From: Nymphaea colorata
Lineage: Eukaryota > Streptophyta > Magnoliopsida > Nymphaeales > Nymphaeaceae
NCBI RefSeq assembly: GCF_008831285.2
Contig: NC_045143.1
Location: 23,500,302 to 23,564,301, forward strand
Length of the DNA: 64,000 nucleotides
Direction of reading: 5' to 3'
Shown: piece by piece, positions 14,185-25,482 of the stretch
Layout: each line of letters begins with the position of its first letter
How positions within the stretch are numbered: position 1 is the first letter of the stretch
The notes under the pieces: generated by a model
The model's input: only the letters and a program-made list of their open reading frames with translations
Database searches by the model: none
What the model was told of the DNA's origin: nothing
Translations under genes and position numbers: made by a program

Positions 14185-14381
14185 TGGTATCAGAGCAACA
14201 GACCTAGGATTGTGCAATATAGGGTTTCACGGTCCTTCCCTCCTTTCTCATCTCTCCCGTCAAGCTAGGGTTTCATGTTTGAAATCTCTGCTGATTATAA
14301 AAGAAGCAATCAGACCGTTTGGTGGAAAGGGGCTAATCACATTTAACATGTAGAGACGTGATTAACACCCTGGTGTTGTTG

Positions 14382-14600
14382 TTGAAGACGTTAAGTTGCA
14401 GAAAAAAAAACAACAAACCTGATGTCGTTGTGTATGTTGCTGCCATGGAAGAAGGTCAGACCATCGACAAGGGTATGCTAATCTGCTTGGTATTGAAGTT
14501 AATTGCAGAAAAAAAAAAACAACAAACCTGATGTCGTTGTGTATGTTGTTGTTGTGGAAGAAGGTCAGACCATCGACAAGGGTATGCTGATCTGCTTGGT
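14382..14600. repeat. 109-bp tandem duplication in the Copia A leader
   Basis: Two adjacent units, about 14382-14490 and 14491-14600, share an A-tract and then ACAACAAACCTGATGTCGTT, GAAGAAGGTCAGACCATCGA and CTGCTTGGT. Only a few differences separate them. Confidence 0.85.
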
Positions 14601-15869
14601 TGGGTGCTGCCTTGTGGATCTTCGCATTTAAAGGTATGTTTTGTTGGCAGCGTTGAAATCATATGGAGGGGCAGCATCGTTGAAGTCAAGACTGGTTTCA
14701 GTTTGTTTCTTTTTCAACATAGTTGACGTTGAGTGGAGCTGTCCAACTTATGTGTGTTTGCTGCCTGCAATCTATATCTGAAATTGCTGCCTATTGTGGT
14801 CGTCTAAAAATAAATAAATAAAAAAAATTTTGTGGTGCCTGTTGAAAATTTGGTCTGTTGTCGTCTGAACATTTGCTGCATGCTATAGTCGAAAAATCTG
14901 CTGCCTGTTGTCGTTTGAGAAAAAATTATATTTGCTATCTTGTTTGTGTTCAACCTACTGCACATTCTTTGGTTGTGGTCTTCGTGTTCGAGTACAATTT
15001 TTTTCTATGGCTGATAGTAGTAGGTCAAAAGGGTCTTCTTCATCTACTACAACTTCTTCATAGGCTACAACTTCTATGTTTGAGTCTCCTACGGTCCTAC
15101 CTGTTCTCCTATACCTCCATTGTATTCTCTCAACTTAAGCAAAAAAGAATATGATCTGGTTCTTGCTCAGAGGTCTACTCCTACCTCATACCTCAACCAG
15201 CACAACTTCCATAGACTCAGCCTTCTCTGTTGGTGCCCCTACCAGTGACCCAGGTATGATATGGATAATTAATTCAAGAGCATCCATACATTGTTGTAAT
15301 AAGCCATATATGTTTTTATTGTTTATCAGGTTCACTATACCACAACACGTCAGGTTGGCTGATGACAAGTTGTCCCCTATTCTTGGCAGCAGTGATATCT
15401 ATCTCACACCTTTTGGCACCATTACACGTGTGCTATACTCCTTGATTTCCTTTTAACCTGTTATCTTTTAAGCAATTGACTAGAGATTTACAGTGTAGAG
15501 TCACTTTTTATCCTGGTTCATGTCTTGAAAGATGATTGGTGACGGCCATGAACGGAAGGGGCTCTATTTCCTTTCTGTCCCTGTAGATGTTGTTGCATCA
15601 TCTTTCACGTCGAAGCTTTTTCTTTGCAGTGACATCTCAAACTGGGGCATCCTTCTGTGTCCAAGCTTCATCGTATTTTTTCAGATATTCCTACATCAGA
15701 GTCTTTCTTATGTGATGCATGCCAGTTAGGCATGTCCACCGTTCGCCTACTGTTCGGCAGGCCAACGGTGGAGCAACTGCACACGAACCGCCCGCGGGCA
15801 GACGGTCGGACCCAGGACCCGGATCCATAAGGATTTTCAAAAAAAAAAAATCCTTTTTTGCCGCCCGCT

Positions 15870-16130
15870 TGCGTTTCAGATTTTCTGGATCCAGATTGGG
15901 TCTTTTCGGAACCGACCCGTATCCATCTCGTTTAAGAGTTTCAGATCCGGGTCGGATCATGTTGGACCCGACCCGTATCAATCTGGTTTAAATTCAGTTT
16001 CAGATCCGGGTTGGGTCATGTTGGACTTGACCCGTATCCATAAGACTTAAATTTTGAAAATACGGATTTTCGGTTTCGGATCGAGTCATTTGGGACACAA
16101 CCCGTATCCATACGATTTAAACTTTGCAAA
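15870..16130. repeat. Degenerate minisatellite, about 65-bp period
   Basis: About four degenerate units carry CAGATCCGGGT, ATGTTGGACCCGACCCGTAT and GGTTTAAA words. It lies in the left part of element B. It is non-coding. Confidence 0.7.
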
Positions 16131-16139
16131 ACGGTTCTC

Positions 16140-16720
16140 TTTTAAAACTGTTTCTGAAGAGAATCGAACCGGTTCATTCGGTTTAGTACCGATTTGACTC
16201 GATTCAGAACCGGTTCGTGCTTTTCGGAATCGATTCAGTTCAAGTTTAAAATGGTTCAGACCGGTTCAATTGATTTTCAAACCGGTTCAGAATCGATTCA
16301 GTTGTTTTTCAAACTGATTCAGGGCTTTTCAGACCGGTTCATTCAATTTTGGAACCAATTCGGACCCTTTTCAGACTAATTCAAGGCTTTTCAGACCGGT
16401 TCATTCAGTTTTGGAATAGTTTCCGACCTTTTTCAGGCTGATTCAGGGTTTTTAGGACCGGTTCATTCAGTTTTGAAACTGATTCGAACCCTTTTCAGAC
16501 CGATTCAGGGCTTTTCAGACCGGTTCATTCAGTTTTTGAACCGATTCTAGCCATTTTCAAACCGGTTTAGTGGGTTTTGGAACCGATACAGTCTAATTTT
16601 GTACGGTTCGTTCAATTTTTAAACTGGTTCTTTCCTATTTAGGACCATGTGAGTGGTTTAGTTGCGGTTTAAGAACGATACGAGCCATTTTAAGGTCGAT
16701 TCTATGGTTTTTGACCCATT
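16140..16720. repeat. Degenerate minisatellite, about 62-bp period
   Basis: GACCGGTTCATTCA recurs at about 16,332, 16,394, 16,456 and 16,519. Each is followed by GTTTTGGAAC, a GATTC word and CCTTTTCAGAC. More degenerate units flank these four. It directly follows the 65-bp array. Confidence 0.8.
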
Positions 16721-19064
16721 TAAACATAATTATGGTACCAGTTCATGAAATTTTAGATTCTTTTGGGCCCATTTCATTGAATGATTTTGGTTTTGGATTC
16801 AATGAAGGGACAATTTTGTATATAATTTGGTTTATGCATCATGTTTTTGCGTGTTGTTAATTTGTGGGTGTACTTTAGATGAATGTTTGGATTAAGAATT
16901 TGATCTTTGGCCATGTCTGTTGTTTGAAATGAGTAAGTTTGTACTTCATGTCACCAAAGTGACCACTGTTGTATGAATTTGCCTGTTTTGAACATTAGAT
17001 GATAGTATACTTAATCCATGCGGGCAATGATCAACCCAAAGGAGGATTGTTGCTTGGTCAGGTTCAAGTATACATGGCAATGAATATGTGATGATTTTCA
17101 GGTTTCCATGTGAATAGCGAGTCAATCCAAAGATAGGCTCGTTGTTTGACAAGGTTAATTATCTATATTCATTGTTGATCAAGAATACCACCTGCAGTTT
17201 ATATTTCAATCCAAAGATTGGATATTAACGTTGCACCGGTACATTGTGATGAGATTTAGGCCGTTGTATTTAAATTCATTTATATTTGTTGTTTCATCTT
17301 TGTACATGTATTGATTGTGATAATGTTTTGGTTTGTTCTTTGTACAGTGAGTTCTGCTTCTATGATATCTGTAAATTTGAGTACTATTCCTGAGTTCAAT
17401 GATTCGATTTTTAAAAGTAAGAAAAGAAACAATATTAAGAAAGTTGCAGTTGACCTGTCATCCATTAAGAAATAGAAGAAGCAAAAGGAAAGCCAATCAG
17501 GCGGCTTCTTTTGTAAGGGTGAAGGTTATATGAAGAAAGATTGTGCTAAGTTTCACGCATAGCGTGAAAAGAAAAGTACACTTCTCACTTTGGTTTATTC
17601 TGAGGTTAATTTAACTTCAGTACCCAGAAACACTTGGTGTATAGATTCAGGTGCTACTACTCACATAAGTGTGTCTATGCAAGGCTGCCTAAATTGTCGA
17701 ACGCCAAATGATACTGAAAGATTCATCTATGTGGGCGATGGCAAGAAGACGAAGGTTGAAGTCATAGCAGATTTTTGATTATTGTTAAAAACTGGTTGTT
17801 ATTTGAATTTGACAGAAACTTATGTGGTACCGTCTTTTAGACGGAATTTGGTTTCTATTTCCTCATTGGACAAGTTTGGTTATTATTGTTCATTTGGAAG
17901 AAGTAAATTTAAGTTGTTTCTGTACTCAAATTTGATTGCCACTGATTCTTTGTCTAGTAGCATAACCTCTATTTGCCTGATACGGTTGCTTCATATCATG
18001 AAACCTTACATGTTACGTCTAGTTGTACTAAAAGAAAATTAGCCAATGAGAATTCTGCTATGTTATGGCATATGCGCTTAGGACATATTTCTGAAAAGAG
18101 AACAAAAGGCTTATGTTGAATATAATTCTTGAGTCCATTGTTTTTTATAGACTTTAATGTTTGCATTGAACGTATAAAGGGAAAACAAACAAACATTAAG
18201 GGGTTATAAGTTTTATAATCCATCCATTAAGTCTTTTTTTGAAACGAGAAATGCCTATTTCTTTGAGGATATTGAGTTTGAGGGAGGTGATGGGGTTAAA
18301 CATATTGTCTTTGAAGAGAGATATGAGTCTACTCATACAAATGTTGAAAGCAATAGTCAGGTCTTTGTTCCTGCCATTGTTCCATCAACATATTCAGAAG
18401 AAGACAATGATGTCAGTCTCCCTACTGAAGAACAAACTCAACAACTTCAAGAAAATCAAGTAAAGGTGCCACTGAGGAAATCCATCTATGGGCTAAAGTA
18501 AGTTTCCCGTCAGCGGTATTACAAATTTTATCAAGTTATAGTTTCATTTGGTTTCGAGACTAATATGGTTGATGCATGTGTATACCAAAAGTTCAGTGGG
18601 GTAAATTTATCTTTCTGGTTTTGTATGTCGATGATATATTGCTGGCAAGTAATGATGTGAGTATATTGCATGAAACTAAGAAATTTTTGTCAATAAAGTT
18701 TGACATGAAGGATCTTGGTGATGCATCTTTTGTATTGGGGATCCATATATTTCGAGATCGTTCTCGGGTTATTCTTGGATTATCACAAAAGGCCTATATT
18801 GATAAGGTGTTTCAGTGATACGACATGAAGGATTGTAAACCAGGAGATACACCAGTTGCTAGAGGGGACAAGTTTAGTCTCAAACAGTGCCCTAAAAGTG
18901 AAATCGAATCTAAGGAAATGAAAAGGATTCCCTATTCGTCTGTTGTGGAAAGCCTTATGTATGCTCAGGTTTGTACTTGTCCGGATATTGCATTTATCGT
19001 TGGAATGTTAGGCAGATACTTAAGTAATTCAGGTATGGATCATTAGAAAGCAGTCAAAAAGGTA

Positions 19065-19616
19065 TTGAGGTACTTACAAAGAACAAAAGATTTTATGCTC
19101 ACATACAAAAAGTCAGACCAGTTGGAGATCATTAGGTATTCAGATTCTGACTTTGTTGGGTGCCAAGATAGTCGTAAGTCTACTTCAAGCTATGTATTTC
19201 TATTTCCTGGAAGAGCTATATCCTGGAAAAGTGTCAAACAGACACTTGTAGCTACTTCAATTATGGCAGCAGAATTCGTAGCATGTTACGAGGCATCCAA
19301 TCATGCTTTGTGGTTGCAAAATTTTGTCACAGGGCTACGCATTGTGAATGGTGTAGAAGAACCACTAATGTTATTGTGTGACAGTAATTCAGTAGTCATG
19401 TACTCTAATAACAACTGCAGTTTGTTAAAGTCGAAGCACATCGACATTAAGTTTTTGGCTGTTAAAGAGAGTATACAGAATGGTCAGGTGTCTTTAGAGC
19501 ATATTGAGACAAACTCTATGATTGCGGATCCGCTTACCAAGGGTTTAATACCTAAGGTCTTTCATGAACATGTTGTTCATATGGGGGTGTTGCCTTTGGA
19601 TGATGTGCTGGTTTAG
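19065..19616 (+). pseudogene. Copia RNase H domain of element B
   Basis: A 183-codon open stretch continuing the pol frame after an in-frame stop at 19045. It contains YSDSDFVGCQDSRKSTSSYV, ISWKSVKQTLVATSIMAAEF, CDSNSVVMYSNN, KSKHIDIKFLAVKE and IADPLTKGL. These are the classic Copia RNase H signatures, with the SDSDFVG acidic cluster preserved. It is an isolated remnant in a broken element. Confidence 0.85.
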
Positions 19617-20012
19617 TGAGAGTTTGTATTTTGTTTGCTCTTATGTATGGACACATATTTAGTTTTCTGCAGAATAAAAGTTTAAAGTTCTTTGGTTCCA
19701 TTATGTGTTTATTTTTTTGATCTCCATAAGGTTTTAAAGTTGGACCAGTTGAGATTAGACATGTTGTAATCACATTACATGTAATTCTCATGCTATACAT
19801 CCATATCGAATATATGTCATTGATTGTGTTAACATTCGTGATCATTGAAGGTTTAGATAATTTTATTATAGCAAAAGCCACTTTGGTCATGTGTTGATAT
19901 GATCATGGACGAGATTGGTGAAAATGACATTTAATAAGATAGCAGTTATGAGCTCCTAAGGTTTTATGTAATGTCTGAATGTATAAAGACATATTTGACC
20001 CAAGTGGGAGAT

Positions 20013-20476
20013 TGTAAGGATCATTTGGTAGGCCGGCATATGTCTATGAGAAATTTCAGACATTATGGCTATCTTAATGTAAATATTCGCTTAAGTGATT
20101 GCATTTTGAGATATTACGTCATTTTATATGGTATGAGGTAATTTTATGATGTACAGATACCTGCATGCAATTATGGACTCTTTGATGGGTTGAATCCGTA
20201 ATTGCCCATAATATAAAATGGTAGTGGTCCCTTGAGTCGTGCGAATGGTTGGCAGAAACGTTGGTTTCTAGGATGGTCTCTTCCCCATCTGAGAGTCACC
20301 ACACGTGCATCGCAAAGACCCTGGAAGATTCTACCGCAATCTACCGTTCGTGCAGTTCAGATGGATTCAGATACGCTTCCGCTTAAGTTAAAGTTTTTGT
20401 TTCAATGATTTAGCATTAACATGATTCTGTTTAGGGCATATTCGTTTTGTGTATGCATGACGAAAATCTTCCATCA
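20013..20476 (+). repeat. Presumed 3' LTR of element B
   Basis: Starts TGTAAGGATC right after the purine-rich tract and ends CCATCA at the AGGCA duplication. It contains a promoter-like region without clear coding. No matching 5' LTR is seen at 15733. Confidence 0.55.
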
Positions 20477-21054
20477 AGGCAGACATACACGTAGTAGTTT
20501 TCCTTTAAATCGGAGTCCATTGAGTCAAAGTCCATTTGATCTTCTGCATGTTGATGTTTGGGGTCCAAGTCGTGTTTCTTGTCGTTTACATTTTTTATAT
20601 TACCTTGTTCTGGTTAATGATTTTACTAAAGTCAGGTGGGTATTTTTGTTACAGGACAGGTCTGAAGTCATCTATATTCTTCACAAATTTGTCATTGAAA
20701 TAAAAACTCAGTTTGGTGTTATTGTCAAAAGTATTCACACTGATAATGCTTTTAAATTTAAATCTTCAGTTCTACTCCAATTTTATGTCAATCATGGGAT
20801 TCTACCATAATACACATGTCCCCACACATCTCAATAAAATGGTATTGCTGAACTCAAACATTGACAGCTTCTATATGTGGCCTGTACCCTCATGTTGCAT
20901 ACTCATATGCATGCATATTTTGGGGTGATGCTATTCTTACTGCATGTTATTTCACCAACAGATTGCCCTCGTCTACCATCGAAGAATGCATCCCCATTCA
21001 AATACTATATCCCGATCGACCATTATTTTATATACCTCCCAAGGTATTCAACAT

Positions 21055-21153
21055 ACTTTCGAATCCAGATCCAAATAAGAACCGGTTTAGATCATTGAAA
21101 TTCAAATCCAAATGTGAACTATGGGCAATGGAGTATGGATCCGATAAAAATGG
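21055..21153. repeat. Dispersed 95-bp repeat, copy 2
   Basis: Near-identical to 6288-6381. It truncates the pol frame of Copia A. Confidence 0.75.
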
Positions 21154-21469
21154 TTTTGAGGACATTGCACACTTGTAGAAGAAGAGGGAAAGTAGGGATG
21201 ATTGAACAAAAGCAAAGCCCTAATTTCCTCTCTGATTTAATGATGTAATTCAAGCCTCCGTTTCTTTCACAATCAGCAAAAGCCCCAATTCTGCAAATCG
21301 TAGTTTTATTTAGAACTTATTTTTCAAGATTGATCCACCGTTTCTCATAACTGATTTAACTGGATTTTATCATTTGGTTACATACTACAGTTGGTTTCAA
21401 GCTTGATTTGGGACTCTCAATTTTGAAACTCAATGTAAATATGACAAATATCTAAACTTCTTGTATAAG

Positions 21470-21708
21470 TAAAGGTGGGCGTCGGCCTGGCCCGGGCCGA
21501 TTGGGCCCGAGCCCGGGCCCGATAGGCCGGTCTCGCCCGTTTAGATTAAAAAATTATTATTTTTTAAATATTTTTGTTTTAATAATATATATTTATTATT
21601 AATAAATCTATTTTATATTAAAAAAATTATTTTGTAATTAAAAAATTATTTTTTAATTTTAAATGGGCTGGGCCCGGGCCGGGCTCACCGGCCCGATGCC
21701 CACCCTTA
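21470..21708. mobile_element. hAT-type miniature element
   Basis: 239-bp element with GC-rich inverted ends (TAAAGGTGGGC; TAAGGGTGGGC as the complement of the right end) around an AT-rich centre. Flanks are TGTATAAG (21462-21469) and TGTATAGG (21709-21716), an 8-bp duplication with one mismatch. The CCCGGGCC-rich arms resemble those of the element at 7860. It is non-coding. Confidence 0.75.
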
Positions 21709-21997
21709 TGTATAGGTGGGCTGGTTCTTTATCAATTATAGACTCAAACTTAGATATAATTTAATAATTCCAGGACCATGTACCGAATCAAAATTGAGTT
21801 AACTGGATCCAACTAAAGGGATTCAGTTTGAGGTGGGCAACTAGATTATTTTTCATATTTATCAGAAGAAACGAACACAAACCAAATGATAGAGCTACAC
21901 AAATGAAGATGATGGCTCACAAAATCCTTGTACCTAATTGTTTCTACCTAGTGCGCAAATACAACAAATAAAACCCTTACCATTCAAGAGATATCAC

Positions 21998-22002
<5 letters not shown>

Positions 22003-22090
<88 letters not shown>
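22003..22090. repeat. (TA)n microsatellite
   Basis: Pure TA dinucleotide run of about 88 bp. Open frames of repeated Ile-Tyr across it are artefacts. Confidence 0.95.
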
Positions 22091-22092
<2 letters not shown>

Positions 22093-22099
22093 AATGCAA

Positions 22100-23100
22100 A
22101 TGAATTAATAAATTTAAGCAAAATAAGAGAGACACCAATTTTAAAAACCATATGATTGAGAACAACTCAAGAGCAATTCACTATGGAATATAAAAATGGC
22201 TGTAAGAGTGCAATATCCAATGCATACACTCCAAAAGTCTACAAACCACCACAAGAGAGATACAATAAAATCAAACAGAGAGGAAAGAGTGGGAGAATAC
22301 CATCTTGTCAAGAGTCATGACCTTCCCATAACGAAATTCCTCTTTCTCTTGCCCCAATCTTTACAAGACAAGGAGAAAAAACAAGAAAAAACTCCAACCA
22401 AGAATTAGAAGCTCTTTTTTCTTTCTTTTTCAATCTTTCACTTTCTCTCTTTAACAATCTCTCATATTTCTTTAAATGAGTGGAGAACAAGACTCTCCCC
22501 CTCTTTCTTTCTTTCTTTGCTCAATAAGAACCATATGGAAGAAGAGAAACTCTCAAAGTCTAGTTTTCCTTCTTTGAAAATTTTAAAGTTTAGTCCATGG
22601 CCTTTCTTGAAATTACTTCTTTTCAACTCTTCTTCAAGTACAAGTGATTGTTTTCTTTTATTTTTTATTAGGATTTATATTTTTCACATGAAGGGGATCC
22701 AACCCAACACATCTCCCTCTCACCAAGTAAGTGGAGGATCTTGCCAACCAAGTGACAATACAACACACTTCAAACTTTGTATGAGACAATTCATTGGTCA
22801 TCATATAAGAACGATTGTCATCTATATGAATCTTTTCAAGTTCAAGTTAGTTTGTTTTTAATACACTACATATCCAATGATACCTCACATCAATATGTTC
22901 TACATGAAAAGTAAAATTCTTGCCAAAATGAATTCACAAAGCAAAACATACTTTCCATATTGGTTGGACATAGTTATGATGAACAAAAGAGGTCACATTA
23001 TCTAGCTAGATTGAAGTGGTGACCTAAATAAGCACAAATCCATGTCTAATTTGCTCCAATTCATAAATTGTGTTACCATCTATTGGCCTTAAGTGTAGTT
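22100..23100 (-). mobile_element. Minus-strand Copia remnant: RNase H end, polypurine tract and 3' LTR
   Basis: On the minus strand an RNase H tail reads GKNFTFHVEHIDVRYHWI around 22,870-22,925, matching the Copia KHIDVRYHFI motif. A purine tract GGTGAGAGGGAGATG follows (22710-22724), then an LTR start TGTTGGGTTGGATCC at 22709. The far LTR end is not clear, somewhere near 22,100. Upstream pol (higher coordinates) is too decayed to follow beyond about 23,100. It is inactive. Confidence 0.6.
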
Positions 23101-24360
23101 ATTATACTAATGTCAAATATGATGTTTGAAATCAGTTAAAACAATAATAGATGAATGAATATGCACATCATGTGTAGATATAATCTCAAAGAATAACTAC
23201 ATGAACCACACAAATACGTTACCATTTTTTTTTTCAAATGAAGTAACTTAGGTATATGCTCTATTCAGAAGCCAGCTGAGATGAGATGCACAAAACCTTG
23301 GCACACATACTTGATAGTGAAATAGGTTTCGGGATATTGATCAAGCTCAAACAAGGATTGTGATATATATATATATATATAAGCTATTGCATTGGTATCC
23401 AAGATAAGGTCGCTTCATCATATCGTTTAAGACCAACATTACTAGCTCCAAGTCATGTACGAACATGAAAACCAAATGAGAGAGCTCATATTGGTATCGT
23501 AAGATATTAGGCATCTTTGAGTGTTACTCGAGTTAGACCCTTATGAAGTCAACTCATAATGGGAAAAATGAAAGATGGTCTCTGCTTCTTCCTTGATTGA
23601 GTCCGTAAGGGGCACTTTGTCAATAAGAACCATTTCTTGCTATCCATCTATGTTCTACATGGAACATTAACAAACTGTTATTGAAACCAAACAGCCCTAA
23701 AGACACGATAATATGCCTTCCTTTATCCTAGTGCCCTTTGTGACTATATCTTGAGGAGAAAGCATGATATTGCTGCTTTAGTATGTTTAATAAAACCATG
23801 AATGAAACATGTCTAGGGAATCCATTGACCTTAATTAAAGATGCATGAGTAAATAAGGAAGAATATTTGTTGTTTCACAATTGCCCATGCTTCTCTAGAG
23901 AGTTGGCTCATTTCCAATCATCTTTTGTTTAATAATTGCCCATATTTATGTAAAAGTTGGATAATTTCTGACCGCTTGTTGTTTCATAATTGCCCACATT
24001 TTTCTAGAAAGTTGGTTCATTTCCTAGGAATTTGGACTTAATTGTGAACATGGATCACTAGAGTGAGGGCTTATTCTAAATGACTCAAAATTCTATATGT
24101 CAAGGGATTCAGTATGTCACGGTTCATAAAACGAATAATATATGAGCTACAGCTGGTACCTAGTGTCGACATGATGTCCACCAATTGACGTTTATTTAAT
24201 GCAGATTAAGTATGTTTTCTTTCCTTTCTACTTGTGGGGATTCGTAATTAGATAAATAAAAAAAGCAGTCTAGTCTGCCTATCACGTTAAGTGAAAGAAT
24301 AATTGCATTTATGAGCATGACCCCGCCCATCCTCTCAAGACTCCACTCACTCTCTTGTAT
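23101..24360. other. AT-rich spacer, possibly decayed retroelement
   Basis: No exon was recognised. A short (TA)n lies at about 23,362-23,381. A phrase near TTGTTTCA(C/T)AATTGCCCA recurs at about 23,870, 23,925 and 23,980, with AGTTGG and CATTTC words, suggesting a small degenerate tandem array. Confidence 0.4.
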
Positions 24361-24365
24361 ACTAG

Positions 24366-24453
24366 ACACACACACACACAACTATGCTAAGTCCCTTGAG
24401 GGGGGGGGGGGGGGGGGGGGGGGGGGGTGGGGGAGAGAGAGAGAGAGAGAGAG
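24366..24453. repeat. Compound microsatellite (CA)n - (G)n - (GA)n
   Basis: A CA run at about 24,366-24,380 is followed by an almost pure G tract at about 24,400-24,433 and then a GA run to 24,453. Homopolymer length in such tracts is often uncertain in assemblies. Confidence 0.9.
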
Positions 24454-25101
24454 GCCAAAAACAGGTCTTGCAATAATTAAGAGGCCAACTATGCTAATAA
24501 TTAAGTTTAGTGCAAGTTTAGTGCATATATTGGTTTGTCAAGCAAAACATGCATAGATTACAAGCACACCCAAGGAACATTCCAGGCATGTATATATATA
24601 TAAAACGTTATCCGTAAGAGGATTGTGGGTGGAGCATTTAGTGCTCTCGCTGTGCATGTTAATGTGACTTCCAACTGGACCAGCATTGGAATTAAGCACC
24701 TATAATAAGAGAAACTTCAATGTCTATGCTTCAAAAATTCGTTGAGGTCAAGTTAAGATTCAAAGCGTTGATTGAAGAAGCAGCCTAATGGAGAGCAACA
24801 GCAATAGCCTATACTTCAACGATTGGAGGTAATTCTTAAGACCAAGATGCGCTTACTTTTGTTGCAGTTTTTGTTTGCAAAACATGATTGCTAGCTACCA
24901 TTTTAGTCTTCCTTTGGGTTTAACTTACTGCATGTCTTTGGCTTTATGTTGGGGAAATGAGTTGCAGCTCACTGATACCAGTATGTTCCCAATGCAACCA
25001 GGATGCCACTTGGTGTTCACTGCTCCTGTGTTCGCCCTGACCCTGTCATTTTTGTAAAAGAATTGTGAAAGGCCTTCTACGACAATAAAGTGGGAAAACA
25101 A

Positions 25102-25118
25102 AAAGCTCAAGGATAGTT

Positions 25119-25176
<58 letters not shown>

Positions 25177-25192
25177 AACTATCTTTGAGCTA
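25102..25192. repeat. Foldback repeat around a (TA)n core
   Basis: The left arm AGCTCAAGGATAGTTCTTTA is complementary, with one mismatch, to the right arm TAAAGAACTATCTTTGAGCT. About 50 bp of TA repeats lie between them, giving a hairpin-forming unit. It is non-coding. Confidence 0.85.
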
Positions 25193-25447
25193 ATATTTTA
25201 TCTGTTCCAGATCAGAATTTTTCAGCCGATCGATCAAGCAAGTAGTGCCAATTGCACTTATAAAGTGGCTCGTAATTTTGATCTTGAATCATCTCTTTTG
25301 TCATGAGTCCATTGTTGGCGTGCGTGCGTTTGAAGGCACTTGTATGACATTAAGCAACAAAGGAAGCAGATATGGGCTTGTGAGGAGGACAAGTGCCCAC
25401 AAAGACTACCTCAAATTGCTTAATTCTATATTGATGTTTCTTGGACA

Positions 25448-25482
25448 TTTTGACGAGCTGGCTCGACTCGTTGTGCAGCCCT
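25448..25482. mobile_element. Orphan end of the Pack-hAT family
   Basis: GAGCTGGCTCGACTCGTTGT followed by GCAGCCCTA matches the right end of the 8134-13325 element and of 27026-27407. No partner end or target duplication was found nearby, so it is a solitary or truncated copy. Confidence 0.55.

Larger units (their letters stand above)
15733..20476 (+). mobile_element. Retroelement B nested in Copia A
   Basis: 4,744 bp inserted into the integrase of element A and flanked by 5-bp direct repeats AGGCA (15728-15732 and 20477-20481). The outer bases are TG on the left and CA on the right. It contains Copia pieces: gag start near 17,349, a damaged zinc knuckle (FFCKGEGYMKKDC), protease (TWCIDSGATTH), an RT fragment with LYVDDILLASND near 18,620, and RNase H over 19,065-19,616 ending near HIETNSMIADPLTKGLIPK. 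A purine tract AAGTGGGAGA ends at 20011, and a 3' LTR of about 464 bp starts TGTAAGGATC at 20013. In-frame stops and large gag/pol deletions make it inactive. The left end does not match the 3' LTR. Confidence 0.75.
13963..21054 (+). mobile_element. Decayed Copia retrotransposon A, split by a nested insertion
   Basis: A 5' LTR (13963-14184) starts TGTTGGGA and ends TTCAACA. It is followed directly by the initiator-tRNA-Met primer-binding site TGGTATCAGAGC at 14185-14196. A leader/gag region follows, then a degenerate protease and pre-integrase region (15,151-15,732) with VRLADDKLSPILGS and GDGHERKGLYFLS, interrupted by stop codons. Integrase resumes at 20,477 (SPFDLLHVDVWGPS, YYLVLVNDFTKVRWVFL) and runs to about 21,054 (ACYFTNRLPSS, LFYIPPKVF). 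There the element breaks off at a 95-bp dispersed repeat. Reverse transcriptase, RNase H and the 3' LTR of this element are missing. It is inactive. Confidence 0.85.

Noticed and set aside
24900-25060. Short ORFs near 24,875-25,110 on both strands
   Set aside because: No motif; overlapping antisense frames of similar length suggest chance.
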